From contig CAZVYQ010000006.1 of NCBI GenBank assembly GCA_964631375.1, positions 1 to 64,000 on the forward strand: a stretch of 64,000 nt of DNA. Direction: 5' to 3'. Below, piece after piece: positions 42,545 to 51,357 of the stretch (the stretch's first letter is position 1; each line of letters opens with the position of its first letter). This DNA is from JAAYYM01 sp964631375 (GTDB taxonomy: Bacteria > Bacillota > Clostridia > Lachnospirales > Lachnospiraceae). The position numbers and the translations under genes were made by a program. The notes beneath the pieces were generated by a model. That model had not been told where the DNA came from. It ran no database searches and saw nothing but the letters and a program-made list of their open reading frames with translations.

Positions 42545-43943
42545 TTACTTGTTCTCCGTCCTTTAGTCTTGCAGACCATGATGTAATGACCTGTTCACTG
42601 CCCGTAAGGCCCTCAGTCACCACAATTCTGTCCTCATCGTAAATACCTGTTTTGATATACTTCTTTGTTGCGATACCATTCTCATCCGTATAGATATAGG
42701 CCTGCTCATCCTCATAATAAACAGCATCCAGAGGAATCGTAATTGCGTTCGTGGCAACCGCTGTCTCCAGGATTACCTTCACGCTGGAACCGGAATACAG
42801 ATTGCTTCCGCCACCGTCCACAGCAGCCTCTATCAGAAACATACCTGTTGTGGAATCAATGCTGTCCTCAATTTTTGTAATCTTGCCGGTGCTCTCAGTC
42901 CCTGCATAGTCGATCCGAACCGGCTGCCCGGCAGAAATATTATAAATATTGCTCTCACTGACATAGAATTTCACGATTCGATTTTCATCTGTAGCAATCA
43001 CATATGCCGGAGAACCTGCCTGTACCAAACCATACTGTTCAATATCTACCTGTTCAATCACACCGCTTACCGGTGATTTGATTTTATAATTATCCAGTGC
43101 CTGTTTTGCATTATCAACAGCAACCTGTGCCTGATTGACTGTTGCCGCTGCTGTACCCAACGCCTCTGATAGTATCTTTGTAACTGTCAGATTCAGATTC
43201 GCTGTTGCGGCCGCTTCACTGATCTCTGCTGTTTTAATGGCGTTCTCGTAAGTGTGAATACTGGATTCAAGTTGAGACTTTGTAGCCTCGGCGGATGAGA
43301 TCGAGCGTTCTATAGTAGCAATCTGCGTTTCCAATGCTGAAACTGCACTTTTCAACTCGACTGCCTTTGGATCGGTTGGATTCAATCCATTGAGTTGTTT
43401 TTTCAGTTCATCCTTCTGACTGTTCATTCCATTTTTAGATGACTTCATATCTTCAATGCTTCTTCTGGCATCTCCGATCGCATCACAGGTGTTGTAATAA
43501 TTGTAATAAGCAGTATCAACACCGACTTCTGCATTCTTATAGGAAGTAGATGCTTGAATTGTCTGTGCATCCAACGAACTGCCAAGTGTCCTGTCTGCAT
43601 TTGTCTTGCTGAGAGCATATGCCGCCTGTGCAGATTTGATACCCTGCTGTGCCTGCGTATCATCGACTTCAAAGAGCAGATCGCCTTCATTTACGACATC
43701 ACCCTCTTCGAAATAAGTCGTCAACACCTCACCTGACGCCTTCGCCACAACCGAAACCGTATCTCCTGTTTCAATTGTTCCGATGAATTCTCCCGTATTG
43801 GAGATCGTCTCAATCTGCGGTGTGGCTTCCTTTACCAATAATGCCTCAACCTCAGCTGTTTCCTCTTCCTTGTTGCAGCCACTAAGCATCAGCCCAACGA
43901 TGCACACCAGTCCGATTATTTTCGTTTTCTTACCTGACATCAT
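42531..43943 (-). CDS. RND efflux periplasmic-adaptor-like lipoprotein (HlyD/MFP family)
   Basis: A 470-residue lipoprotein: signal with lipobox LMLSGC near residue 23, a lipoyl/biotinyl half-motif (VVAKASGEVLTTYFEEGDVVNEGDLLFEVD, seen in parts near 65-95), and an unusually long helical hairpin (about 97-280) rich in Ala, Ser and Gln. The second lipoyl half (YKIKSPVSGVIEQVDIEQYGLVQ, in parts) and beta-barrel and membrane-proximal domains follow. GAGGAG precedes ATG 43943. It is the first gene of the operon with the RND pump and TetR regulator. Confidence 0.94.
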   Translation of the reverse strand: MMSGKKTKIIGLVCIVGLMLSGCNKEEETAEVEALLVKEATPQIETISNTGEFIGTIETGDTVSVVAKASGEVLTTYFEEGDVVNEGDLLFEVDDTQAQQGIKSAQAAYALSKTNADRTLGSSLDAQTIQASTSYKNAEVGVDTAYYNYYNTCDAIGDARRSIEDMKSSKNGMNSQKDELKKQLNGLNPTDPKAVELKSAVSALETQIATIERSISSAEATKSQLESSIHTYENAIKTAEISEAAATANLNLTVTKILSEALGTAAATVNQAQVAVDNAKQALDNYKIKSPVSGVIEQVDIEQYGLVQAGSPAYVIATDENRIVKFYVSESNIYNISAGQPVRIDYAGTESTGKITKIEDSIDSTTGMFLIEAAVDGGGSNLYSGSSVKVILETAVATNAITIPLDAVYYEDEQAYIYTDENGIATKKYIKTGIYDEDRIVVTEGLTGSEQVITSWSARLKDGEQVNGAD

Positions 43944-44084
43944 AATTCTCCTCGTTCTTTGTCTGTTTCAAATATTGCCCTCATTACCCGACACCATGTT
44001 GTCCAATGACGATTATATGCGAAACCAAAATTGATTTCAACCGACATTTGTCACATGTTTGTTGCATTTAAGAAATATTTTATT

Positions 44085-44113
44085 TTTAGTAAAACATTGC
44101 ACATTTTACTAAA
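44085..44113. promoter_or_regulatory. Perfect 10-bp inverted repeat upstream of the LacI gene
   Basis: TTTAGTAAAA and TTTTACTAAA flank 9 bp, 50-78 bp upstream of the LacI start codon. The GTAAA/TTTAC half-sites recur at two more places around this operon (45160-45180 and 45333-45346), suggesting operators of the LacI protein. Confidence 0.65.
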
Positions 44114-44162
44114 GGGTGATACATTTAAAGCGAAATAATCAACCAATACCGGAGGAATCCTT

Positions 44163-45137
44163 ATGGCAGGAATCAAGGATGTCGCAAAGGCGGCAGGAGT
44201 ATCTGTTTCGACAGTATCCAATGTAATGAATAACAAGAAAAATGTCGGTGAAGCAACACGAGCTCGTATCTTAAAGATATCCAGTGAAATGTCATATTAT
44301 CCAAATATGGCAGGAAAAGGTTTGAAAACCGGTACCAGTAATACTATTCTGTTCAATTTTAGCGATTTTGATCGCTCTTTTTATCTAAAGATCATCAATG
44401 GCATCAATGACTATGCTAATGAAAATCATTATGACTTGATCATTTGCACCTTTCAATCCTGTGAGAAATATATGCGAAGCTCGTTGACTGCGGGTTGTAT
44501 CAGCCTGGATTCGCAGATGACCAATGAATTCTTAAACCGTGTTGCCAGAGATAACTATCCCATTGTTGTACTTGACCGTATTGTCGAGAATCCCAACGTC
44601 AAAAGTATTGTCGTCAATAATTATGAACCAATGTGCGAGCTGGTTCAGGGAGTGATCAATAGAGGATACAGACGTTTTGGATTCATTGGAGGACTGGAAG
44701 GAACCACTGACAATATCGAACGCTATCAGGCATTCTTAGATACACTGGAAAAGAACCACATTCTCTTTCATCGTGAAAATTACTTCTCCGGTAATTATCG
44801 TGAAAAAAGCGGTTATCGGGCAGCTAAGATTATGCTGTTGAGCGAGGAGTTACCTGAAGCTCTGATTTGTGCAAACGATAATATGGCTATCGGAGCCATT
44901 CGTGCCTTTCGCGAGAATAATCTCCACGTTCCAGAGGATATCGCAGTGACCGGATTTGATAACTGTGATCTTTCTGAAGTTGTAGGATTAACCACCGTAG
45001 ATATTCCTAATTATGAGCGTGGCTACCTGGCTGCTCAGTATCTTGTAGAGAATATCCGTGGAAAACATAATGTAGAACCCTTCAAAATCTCCGCAAAAGT
45101 GAAGTGGAGAAAAACCGTCACAGAGAAACAAAGATAA
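44163..45137 (+). CDS. LacI family regulator of the disaccharide phosphorolysis operon
   Basis: A 324-residue repressor with N-terminal helix-turn-helix (IKDVAKAAGVSVSTVSNVMN), the hinge helix region (NMAGKGLKTG) and a periplasmic-binding-protein-like core (about 60-320, with ALICANDNMAIGAIRAFRE and DIAVTGFDN). ATG 44163 follows GGAGGAATCCTT. The gene directly precedes, on the same strand, a sugar ABC importer and a GH65 phosphorylase operon, which it most likely controls by responding to the imported sugar or a product. Three sites with GTAAA/TTTAC half-sites lie around it. Confidence 0.93.
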   Translation: MAGIKDVAKAAGVSVSTVSNVMNNKKNVGEATRARILKISSEMSYYPNMAGKGLKTGTSNTILFNFSDFDRSFYLKIINGINDYANENHYDLIICTFQSCEKYMRSSLTAGCISLDSQMTNEFLNRVARDNYPIVVLDRIVENPNVKSIVVNNYEPMCELVQGVINRGYRRFGFIGGLEGTTDNIERYQAFLDTLEKNHILFHRENYFSGNYREKSGYRAAKIMLLSEELPEALICANDNMAIGAIRAFRENNLHVPEDIAVTGFDNCDLSEVVGLTTVDIPNYERGYLAAQYLVENIRGKHNVEPFKISAKVKWRKTVTEKQR

Positions 45138-45159
45138 AATACAGTAAAATCAATTCGTT

Positions 45160-45180
45160 TTTAGTAAATTATTTTACAAA
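45160..45180. promoter_or_regulatory. Operator-like site downstream of the LacI gene
   Basis: The core GTAAA-ttat-TTTAC (45164-45177) matches the half-sites upstream of the LacI gene, with T-rich and A-rich flanks extending the symmetry imperfectly. Confidence 0.5.
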
Positions 45181-45290
45181 GTCATGGTCATTATGCCAAT
45201 ATGGTATTTGATTTCATGGCTTTCTTTTTTCTTCTTTTTGTGATTATTTCCAAAATTCCTTCTTTCATCTGCTTTTAGCACTCTTTTCCG

Positions 45291-45319
45291 TTGACACAAC
45301 ATATGATTTATCATAGCAT
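45291..45319 (+). promoter_or_regulatory. Promoter of the sugar ABC importer/GH65 operon
   Basis: TTGACA (45291-45296) and TAGCAT (45314-45319) are separated by 17 bp. The expected start lies near 45326, and the leader of about 60 nt ends in a strong AAGGAGGAAGG site. Confidence 0.7.
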
Positions 45320-45332
45320 AAAAGTGTCACAA

Positions 45333-45346
45333 GTATAACGTTTTAC
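45333..45346. promoter_or_regulatory. LacI-type operator just downstream of the promoter
   Basis: GTATAACGTTTTAC is a CG-centred dyad (12 of 14 positions symmetric) typical of LacI-family sites. It lies a few bases after the expected transcription start, where a bound repressor would block RNA polymerase. Confidence 0.65.
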
Positions 45347-45386
45347 ACAACAAAATCATGAAGGAGTTACAAGGAGGAAGGAAAAC

Positions 45387-46634
45387 ATGAAGAAGGTATT
45401 AGGAACGATTATGGCAACAACACTACTGCTCAGTTCAGTACTGATGGGCTGTCAAAGCAAAGCAGGTGCTTCAGCTTCAACAGACGGTGGCAGTGTAGAG
45501 GCAGCAAAAAAGATAGTCGTATTTCAATCAAAGGTTGAAATTGCTGACCAACTGGAAGCCTGTGCGGCAGACTACCAAAAGGAAACCGGCGTAGAGGTTG
45601 AAGTCTGGGGAACAACCGGTGATGACTATTTTCAACAATTAAAAACGAAACTTGCAAACAATCAGGGGCCTACCGTATTTTCTTTACAACCCGGATCAGA
45701 GTCACAACAGGTTGCAGCATATCTTGCTGATCTGTCGGATATCCCGATGGCATCCAAGGTAGCACAGGGTATGACAAATGTCATTGATGGTAAAACGGTT
45801 GGTATCCCTTATACAGTAGAAGGCTTTGGTATGGTATACAACAAAAGTCTCATTGACCCGGCAAGCGTCAACAACTATGACACCTTTGTAAAAATGCTGC
45901 AGGATCAAAAAACAGCCGGTATAAACGGTTTTGGTCTTTCACAGGAGAGTTATTTCCTGATCGGACACATTCTCAATACACCATTTGCACTGCAGAGCGA
46001 TCCCTCTGATTTTGTTGCTAAAACAATCAAGGGTGAAGTAAAGCTATCAGAAACACCGGAATTTCAGGAGTTCGCCAAGTTCTATGCTGCCATCAGAGAA
46101 AATTCCTACAATCCGCTCGAAGTCAACTACGATAAAGAATGTGGTGACTTTGCAACCGGTAAGAGTGCAGCCATCCATCAGGGAAACTGGTGTGCAGGAA
46201 TGTTTGCCGATTATGATGTCACATTTGATATGGGTATGATGGGGCTTCCGATCGCGGGCAATGATAAGCTGGCAGTCAGTGTCCCTGCTGCCTGGTATGT
46301 GAATTCACAGGCAACCCCTGCAGAGATTCAGGCAGGCAAGGATTTCATCAACTGGCTCTATACATCTGAAACAGGCAAAAACTATATGATGAACGAATTT
46401 GGCTTCATTCCTGTAGTAGAAGGCATGACAAATGACAATCTGGATCCATTGTCCAAGGAAGTGGCACGTTTCACAGAGGAAGGCAAAACCATTACATGGC
46501 CTATGAACGAGTGGCCGGCAGGTATTGTTGATGTCTATCTGGTTCCGATCGCAGAGCAGTTCTTTACTACCGATATGTCTGAGGACGACTTCCTCAAAGC
46601 AATCGAAAACGCATTTATAGAAGCAGGAAAATAG
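45387..46634 (+). CDS. Sugar ABC transporter substrate-binding lipoprotein
   Basis: Family 1 extracellular solute-binding protein, 415 residues, with lipobox LLLSSVLMGC (Cys22), a short Gly/Ala/Ser spacer and the fold opening KIVVFQSKVEIADQLEACAADYQKETGVEVEVW in parts. Further features are IPYTVEGFGMVYNKSLID and a hinge region with KSAAIHQGNWCAGMF. It captures a di- or oligosaccharide for the two permeases encoded next. No ATPase gene is in the operon, so a shared MsmK/MalK-type ATPase is expected. The context (GH65 phosphorylase, beta-phosphoglucomutase) points to an alpha-linked glucose disaccharide such as trehalose, kojibiose, nigerose or maltose. Confidence 0.95.
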   Translation: MKKVLGTIMATTLLLSSVLMGCQSKAGASASTDGGSVEAAKKIVVFQSKVEIADQLEACAADYQKETGVEVEVWGTTGDDYFQQLKTKLANNQGPTVFSLQPGSESQQVAAYLADLSDIPMASKVAQGMTNVIDGKTVGIPYTVEGFGMVYNKSLIDPASVNNYDTFVKMLQDQKTAGINGFGLSQESYFLIGHILNTPFALQSDPSDFVAKTIKGEVKLSETPEFQEFAKFYAAIRENSYNPLEVNYDKECGDFATGKSAAIHQGNWCAGMFADYDVTFDMGMMGLPIAGNDKLAVSVPAAWYVNSQATPAEIQAGKDFINWLYTSETGKNYMMNEFGFIPVVEGMTNDNLDPLSKEVARFTEEGKTITWPMNEWPAGIVDVYLVPIAEQFFTTDMSEDDFLKAIENAFIEAGK

Positions 46635-46655
46635 ACTTTGAAGGGGGTTCATCAC

Positions 46656-47531
46656 ATGAAAACGCGTAAAAATACAGGTTGGTTCTTACTCTTTACCATA
46701 CCCTTGATCTTTATCTTTACAACAGTAGTCATCATACCGTTTATCATTGGTATCAGTTACTCATTCTTTTCATGGGATGGACTCCCTCTAAATCCTAAGA
46801 TTTTTGTGGGATTTGATAACTACATCAAGCTGGGATCTGACTCACGATTCATATCCACAGCTATCCATACAGTTCTCTTTACATTGTTGGCAATCGTTTT
46901 GATCAATATACTCGGCCTTGCTTTTGCATTGATGGTCACCACAAAGCTAAAGGTTCGCAACATTGCACGTACCATGCTCTTTATGCCATACCTGATCGGT
47001 GGACTGATTCTGGGCTACATATGGAAGTTCATTCTGGGTGATGCACTCTCCAGTATTGGAGAGATGACAGGTTGGGGAGGTATCTTTCGCAACTGGCTCC
47101 TGGATCCAAATTATGCCCTTGCAGCATTGATCGTTGTAGCTACCTGGCAGATGGCCGGTTATATTATGATCATCTACATCACTGGTATCCAGGCGATTCC
47201 CGAAGATGTGATCGAAGCAGCCGGAGTAGATGGAGCAGGCTTCTGGCAGACTCTGTTCAAGATCAAGTTCCCGCTGTTGATGCCATCCTTTACAATTTGT
47301 CTATTTATGACACTTTCTAACTGTTTCAAAATTTTTGACGTGAACTTTTCATTGACCGGAGGAGGTCCCTCCAATGCGACTGAAATGTTTGCATTGAACA
47401 TCTATAATGAGATCTTCCAGCTCAACAACTTCGGCTATGGTCAGGCAAAGGCAATCGTATTCTTTATTGTTGTAGCTGCTGTGACTCTCGTTCAGGTTTC
47501 AATCACGAAGAAAAGAGAGGTGTCAATGTAA
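46656..47531 (+). CDS. Sugar ABC transporter permease (MalF type)
   Basis: A 291-residue inner-membrane subunit with six segments and the EAA-loop EDVIEAAGVDGAGFWQTLFKIKFPLLMP (in parts, near residues 190-220) that docks to the ATPase. I start at ATG 46656 (MKTRKNTGWFLLF) because AAGGGGG lies eight bases upstream; the open frame reaches six codons further at a TTG. It lies 21 bp after the binding-protein gene, and its stop shares a base with the start of the partner permease. Confidence 0.95.
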   Translation: MKTRKNTGWFLLFTIPLIFIFTTVVIIPFIIGISYSFFSWDGLPLNPKIFVGFDNYIKLGSDSRFISTAIHTVLFTLLAIVLINILGLAFALMVTTKLKVRNIARTMLFMPYLIGGLILGYIWKFILGDALSSIGEMTGWGGIFRNWLLDPNYALAALIVVATWQMAGYIMIIYITGIQAIPEDVIEAAGVDGAGFWQTLFKIKFPLLMPSFTICLFMTLSNCFKIFDVNFSLTGGGPSNATEMFALNIYNEIFQLNNFGYGQAKAIVFFIVVAAVTLVQVSITKKREVSM

Positions 47532-48367
47532 TGGAAAAAGCAAAGAAAATCGTACTCAACACTCTGGTTGTAATACTTTGTACAGGATACCTGTTCCCGA
47601 TATACATCATCATAGTGAATTCCTTCAAGAATCGATCGGAATTATATGAAAACATTCTGGCACTGCCATCACATTTTAGTTTTGAATATTATGCAGATGC
47701 CATGAACAAGATGCAGTTTCTAAATTCATTTAAAAACTCACTCTTAGTAACATTGATCTCGATTTTCTTTATTGTGACGCTTGCTTCTATGACTGCATGG
47801 ATGCTGGTCAGAACCAATAAAGTGATCAGTGTGATCATCTTCAATGTATTCGTAGCCACGATGCTAATTCCCTTCCAGACGCTCATGATGCCTCTGATGC
47901 AGGAAATGGGTTGGATACGTGATCATCTCCACATCCCGATGTTAGACACTCTGGGTGGTCTGATTTATATGAATATCGGCTTCGGTGCCAGTATGGCTGT
48001 CTTTCTGTATCACGGCTTCGTCAAGGCAATCCCGATCTCGCTCGAGGAGGCTGCAACAATTGATGGATGTACCAAACTGGGAGTCTTTTGGAAGATTGTA
48101 TTCCCCATGTTGAAACCTACAACCGTCACAGTCATCATCCTGGATGTGATCTGGATCTGGAACGATTACCTACTGCCGTCACTGGTGATTTCCAGTAAGG
48201 CCAACCGTACTATTCCGCTTTCTACCGCCTCCTTCTTTGGACAATTTACCATCCAATGGAATATGGCAATGGCAGGGCTGACGCTGACAATCATTCCTGT
48301 CATCATCTTCTACCTGTGTGCTCAGAAATACATCATTAAGGGAGTTGCAGCCGGTGCTGTGAAATAA
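47531..48367 (+). CDS. Sugar ABC transporter permease (MalG type)
   Basis: A 278-residue partner permease with six membrane segments and the EAA loop SLEEAATIDGCTKLGVFWKIVFPMLKP (in parts, near 170-195). The start overlaps the stop of the MalF-type gene by one base (TAATG), with AGAGGTG eight bases upstream. The C-terminal QKYIIKGVAAGAVK is typical. The GH65 gene follows after 32 bp. Confidence 0.95.
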   Translation: MEKAKKIVLNTLVVILCTGYLFPIYIIIVNSFKNRSELYENILALPSHFSFEYYADAMNKMQFLNSFKNSLLVTLISIFFIVTLASMTAWMLVRTNKVISVIIFNVFVATMLIPFQTLMMPLMQEMGWIRDHLHIPMLDTLGGLIYMNIGFGASMAVFLYHGFVKAIPISLEEAATIDGCTKLGVFWKIVFPMLKPTTVTVIILDVIWIWNDYLLPSLVISSKANRTIPLSTASFFGQFTIQWNMAMAGLTLTIIPVIIFYLCAQKYIIKGVAAGAVK

Positions 48368-48399
48368 GCATTACCGACATACTCTCCAGGGAGAATCAC

Positions 48400-50697
48400 A
48401 TGAATCAAAACAATCAAATGATCTATCAAATACATGACCTGCCTCTCGACCAAGACTCACTGTTGTTGCAGGAAACCATCTTTCACAATGCCAATGGCTA
48501 CATTGGTGTCCGTTCCTCCTTTGAGGAGGGTTATCCTGCGACACTGCAGTCTATAAGAGGCACTTATATCAATGGTTTTTATGATTTTGCCGAGATGAAA
48601 CAGGCAGAAAAACTCTGTGGTCTGATCGAAGAAAAACAGACTATTCTAAATGTTGTTGATTCACAGGGCATACGCCTGAAGATTGATGATGAGGTATTTT
48701 CCATGTTTGAGGGCTCCATCCTGCGCAGTGAACGTATGCTGGACATGGAAGCCGGATTTACACTGCGAAAAGTCCTGTGGCGTTCTCCTGCCGGTAAGGA
48801 TGTGGAGATTACCATCAAACGCATGACTTCCTTTGTACAGTTATCCCTGTTTACAATCGAATATCGTGTGAAAGCACTTAATTTTGATGGTTTTGTATCT
48901 TTTGTGTCTTCACACATAGGGGATGTAAAAAACTACTTTGACCCTAGTGATCCAAGGGTTGCAGGGGAAAGCTTTGAGCATCTCATCCCTGTTCATGCCG
49001 AACTGTTTGATGATACCTCCTGTCTGGTTACACGTACCTCCAAATCTGATCTGACAGTTTGTTCCGTTGTAAAAAACGTCCTGTCAAAAAAGGCCGCCAC
49101 AGATCTGCATCAGGAAGGGCATAAAAGTATCTGTACATTGACCACCTCGATCGCAAAGGATGAAACTGTCACTCTGACTAAATACACAGTCATCACAGAT
49201 TCTCTTCGTTCTAATAATTGTGTCAATCAAGCATTTAGTGACATGGAGTGTGCTGTCTCAATGCCTCTTGCTCAGATCTATGAACAACAGAAACAATATC
49301 TGTCTGAATACTGGTCACAGGCTATGTTGACAATTGAAGGGGATGAGGAGCTGTCACTTGCCATCCTCTACAACATGTATCAACTGATACAGTCAGTGGG
49401 AAAGGATGCCTATGGTAACATTGCAGCAAAAGGACTATCTGGCGAAGGCTATGAGGGACACTATTTCTGGGATACAGAAATGTATATACAGCCCTTCTTC
49501 ACATTAACCAATCCGGTCATATCAAAGAACCTGATCTCCTATCGCTATGCCACCTTGGAACAGGCAAAAGAAAATGCTCATATGTTAGGACATCAAAAAG
49601 GAGCTCTGTACCCATGGCGTACAATCATGGGTAAGGAATGCTCAGGGTATTATGTTTCCGGTTCAGCTGCCTATCATATCAATGGAGATATTGCTTATGC
49701 AATTGTAGCCTACTATCTGGCAACCAAGGATCTGGACTTCATTGCAGAAAAGGGAGCCGAAATACTATTTGAAACAGCCAGACTGTGGATGGATGCCGGA
49801 AATGACTATAATGGTCAATTTATGATTAACGATGTAACAGGACCAGATGAATATACCTGCATGGTGAACAACAATTATTTCACAAATGTTGCAGCAAAGT
49901 ACAACCTGCACTGGGCAGTTCAATTCTATGAATTACTGAAGAACAGCCACAAACTACAGCAGCTGTGTGACAGAATCGCTCTGACCACAGATGAGATACA
50001 GTCCTTCAAGCATGCAGAAAAAACTATGTATCTGCCCTATGATCAGAAGTTAAACATCAATCCACAGGATGACTCCTTCCTACAAAAAGAGGTATGGGAT
50101 CTAAAGAACACTCCGAAGGAGAACTTTCCGTTACTTTTGCATTACCACCCTCTGTACCTGTATCGACATCAGGTATGTAAACAGGCTGATACCGTGCTTG
50201 CACACTTTATCTTTGAAGATGCACAGGATCTGGAGACGATTCGCTGCTCCTATGATTATTACGAAAAGGTTACAACACATGATTCCTCGCTTTCGACCTG
50301 CATCTTCAGCATCATGGCCGCAAAGCTCGGAATGATTGACAAGGCATATAGATATTTCGGAGATTCCGCAAAACTTGATCTCTTTAATACACATCACAAC
50401 ACAAAGGACGGTATTCATACTGCCAATATGGGAGGCACCTATATGGCTGTTGTCTATGGCTTCGGTGGACTCCGTCTCAAGGAAAACGGACTATTTCTGT
50501 CACCCGCTCTGCCTAAACAATGGAACGGATATCGCTTTCGCTTCAAGTATGAGGGAAGTCAGATCGAAGTCCATGTCTCAGACAGTGAATGTACCCTGAC
50601 TCTGCTCAACGGTACACCAGTCAATCTGATCATCTATGACAAGGAATACTGTCTGTCTGATTATTGTAGAGTGGATTTGGAAAGGAATGAACCATGA
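48400..50697 (+). CDS. Glycoside hydrolase family 65 disaccharide phosphorylase
   Basis: Cytoplasmic inverting phosphorylase that splits an alpha-glucosyl disaccharide with phosphate to give beta-glucose-1-phosphate and glucose. The 765-residue protein has the N-terminal beta-sandwich (about 1-270, with FHNANGYIGVRSSFEEG), the (alpha/alpha)6 barrel (about 300-680) and C-terminal beta domains. The catalytic acid is Glu484 in NDVTGPDEYT. Substrate-pocket motifs EGHYFWDTE (352-360) and QKGALYPWRT (399-408) are intact. Specificity among maltose, trehalose, kojibiose and nigerose phosphorylases cannot be told by eye. The 4-bp overlap with the beta-phosphoglucomutase gene supports phosphorolysis instead of hydrolysis. 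Confidence 0.95.
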   Translation: MNQNNQMIYQIHDLPLDQDSLLLQETIFHNANGYIGVRSSFEEGYPATLQSIRGTYINGFYDFAEMKQAEKLCGLIEEKQTILNVVDSQGIRLKIDDEVFSMFEGSILRSERMLDMEAGFTLRKVLWRSPAGKDVEITIKRMTSFVQLSLFTIEYRVKALNFDGFVSFVSSHIGDVKNYFDPSDPRVAGESFEHLIPVHAELFDDTSCLVTRTSKSDLTVCSVVKNVLSKKAATDLHQEGHKSICTLTTSIAKDETVTLTKYTVITDSLRSNNCVNQAFSDMECAVSMPLAQIYEQQKQYLSEYWSQAMLTIEGDEELSLAILYNMYQLIQSVGKDAYGNIAAKGLSGEGYEGHYFWDTEMYIQPFFTLTNPVISKNLISYRYATLEQAKENAHMLGHQKGALYPWRTIMGKECSGYYVSGSAAYHINGDIAYAIVAYYLATKDLDFIAEKGAEILFETARLWMDAGNDYNGQFMINDVTGPDEYTCMVNNNYFTNVAAKYNLHWAVQFYELLKNSHKLQQLCDRIALTTDEIQSFKHAEKTMYLPYDQKLNINPQDDSFLQKEVWDLKNTPKENFPLLLHYHPLYLYRHQVCKQADTVLAHFIFEDAQDLETIRCSYDYYEKVTTHDSSLSTCIFSIMAAKLGMIDKAYRYFGDSAKLDLFNTHHNTKDGIHTANMGGTYMAVVYGFGGLRLKENGLFLSPALPKQWNGYRFRFKYEGSQIEVHVSDSECTLTLLNGTPVNLIIYDKEYCLSDYCRVDLERNEP

Positions 50698-51332
50698 AGT
50701 ATAAAGCAATCATTTTTGATCTTGACGGAGTGATCTGTCACACAGATGAATATCACTATCAGGCATGGAAGGCTGTCGCAGATGAACTTGGTATTCCCTT
50801 TGATAAAAGCATTAACAACAGACTACGCGGAGTAAGCCGCAGAGAAAGCTTTGAGATTATTTTGGAACAATATAAAGGACATTTGACAGAAGAAGAAATC
50901 CAAAGCTATATTGCAAAGAAAAATGAGATATATAAAGAACTGTTGCATCTAATGTCTCCTGCTGATCTCTCAACAGAGGTATCTGAGACACTGAACTGTC
51001 TTAGATTGAGAGGATTAAAGCTAGCCATTGGTTCTTCGAGTAAGAATGCCCGCTTTATCCTTGACCAGCTCGGTTTGGGTAACTATTTTGATGCTATTTC
51101 TGATGGTAATAATATATCCTACAGTAAACCTGACCCTGAGGTATTCCTCAAAGCCAGTGAATATGTCAGTGTTCCCACTTATCATTGTTTGGTGGTGGAG
51201 GACGCTGTAGCCGGGGTGAACGCAGCCCTCAGTGGGGGGATGGACTGTGCTGCTATCTCTGATGCAGCCAAGGCCGGGATTGCAACTTATCAGTTGGAAA
51301 AGTTTGAGGATTTACTGGGGATTATGATATAA
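50694..51332 (+). CDS. pgmB: Beta-phosphoglucomutase
   Basis: HAD-superfamily enzyme converting beta-glucose-1-phosphate, the product of the GH65 enzyme, to glucose-6-phosphate. The 212-residue protein has the catalytic FDLDGVICHTDEYH (nucleophile Asp9, acid/base Asp11), the cap domain with RLRGVSRRESFEIIL, motif 2 IGSSSKN and motif 3 and 4 residues YSKPDPEVF and VVEDAVAGVNAAL. All are typical of the family. Its start overlaps the GH65 stop by 4 bp, so the two are translationally coupled. Confidence 0.96.
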   Translation: MKYKAIIFDLDGVICHTDEYHYQAWKAVADELGIPFDKSINNRLRGVSRRESFEIILEQYKGHLTEEEIQSYIAKKNEIYKELLHLMSPADLSTEVSETLNCLRLRGLKLAIGSSSKNARFILDQLGLGNYFDAISDGNNISYSKPDPEVFLKASEYVSVPTYHCLVVEDAVAGVNAALSGGMDCAAISDAAKAGIATYQLEKFEDLLGIMI

Positions 51333-51357
51333 TACCATCAGATGAATGAGGTGGCCT

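Noticed and set aside
45275..45283. TTAGCACTC, one half of a CIRCE (HrcA) element
   Set aside because: The matching GAGTGCTAA half is absent at the required distance and the downstream genes are sugar genes, not chaperones.
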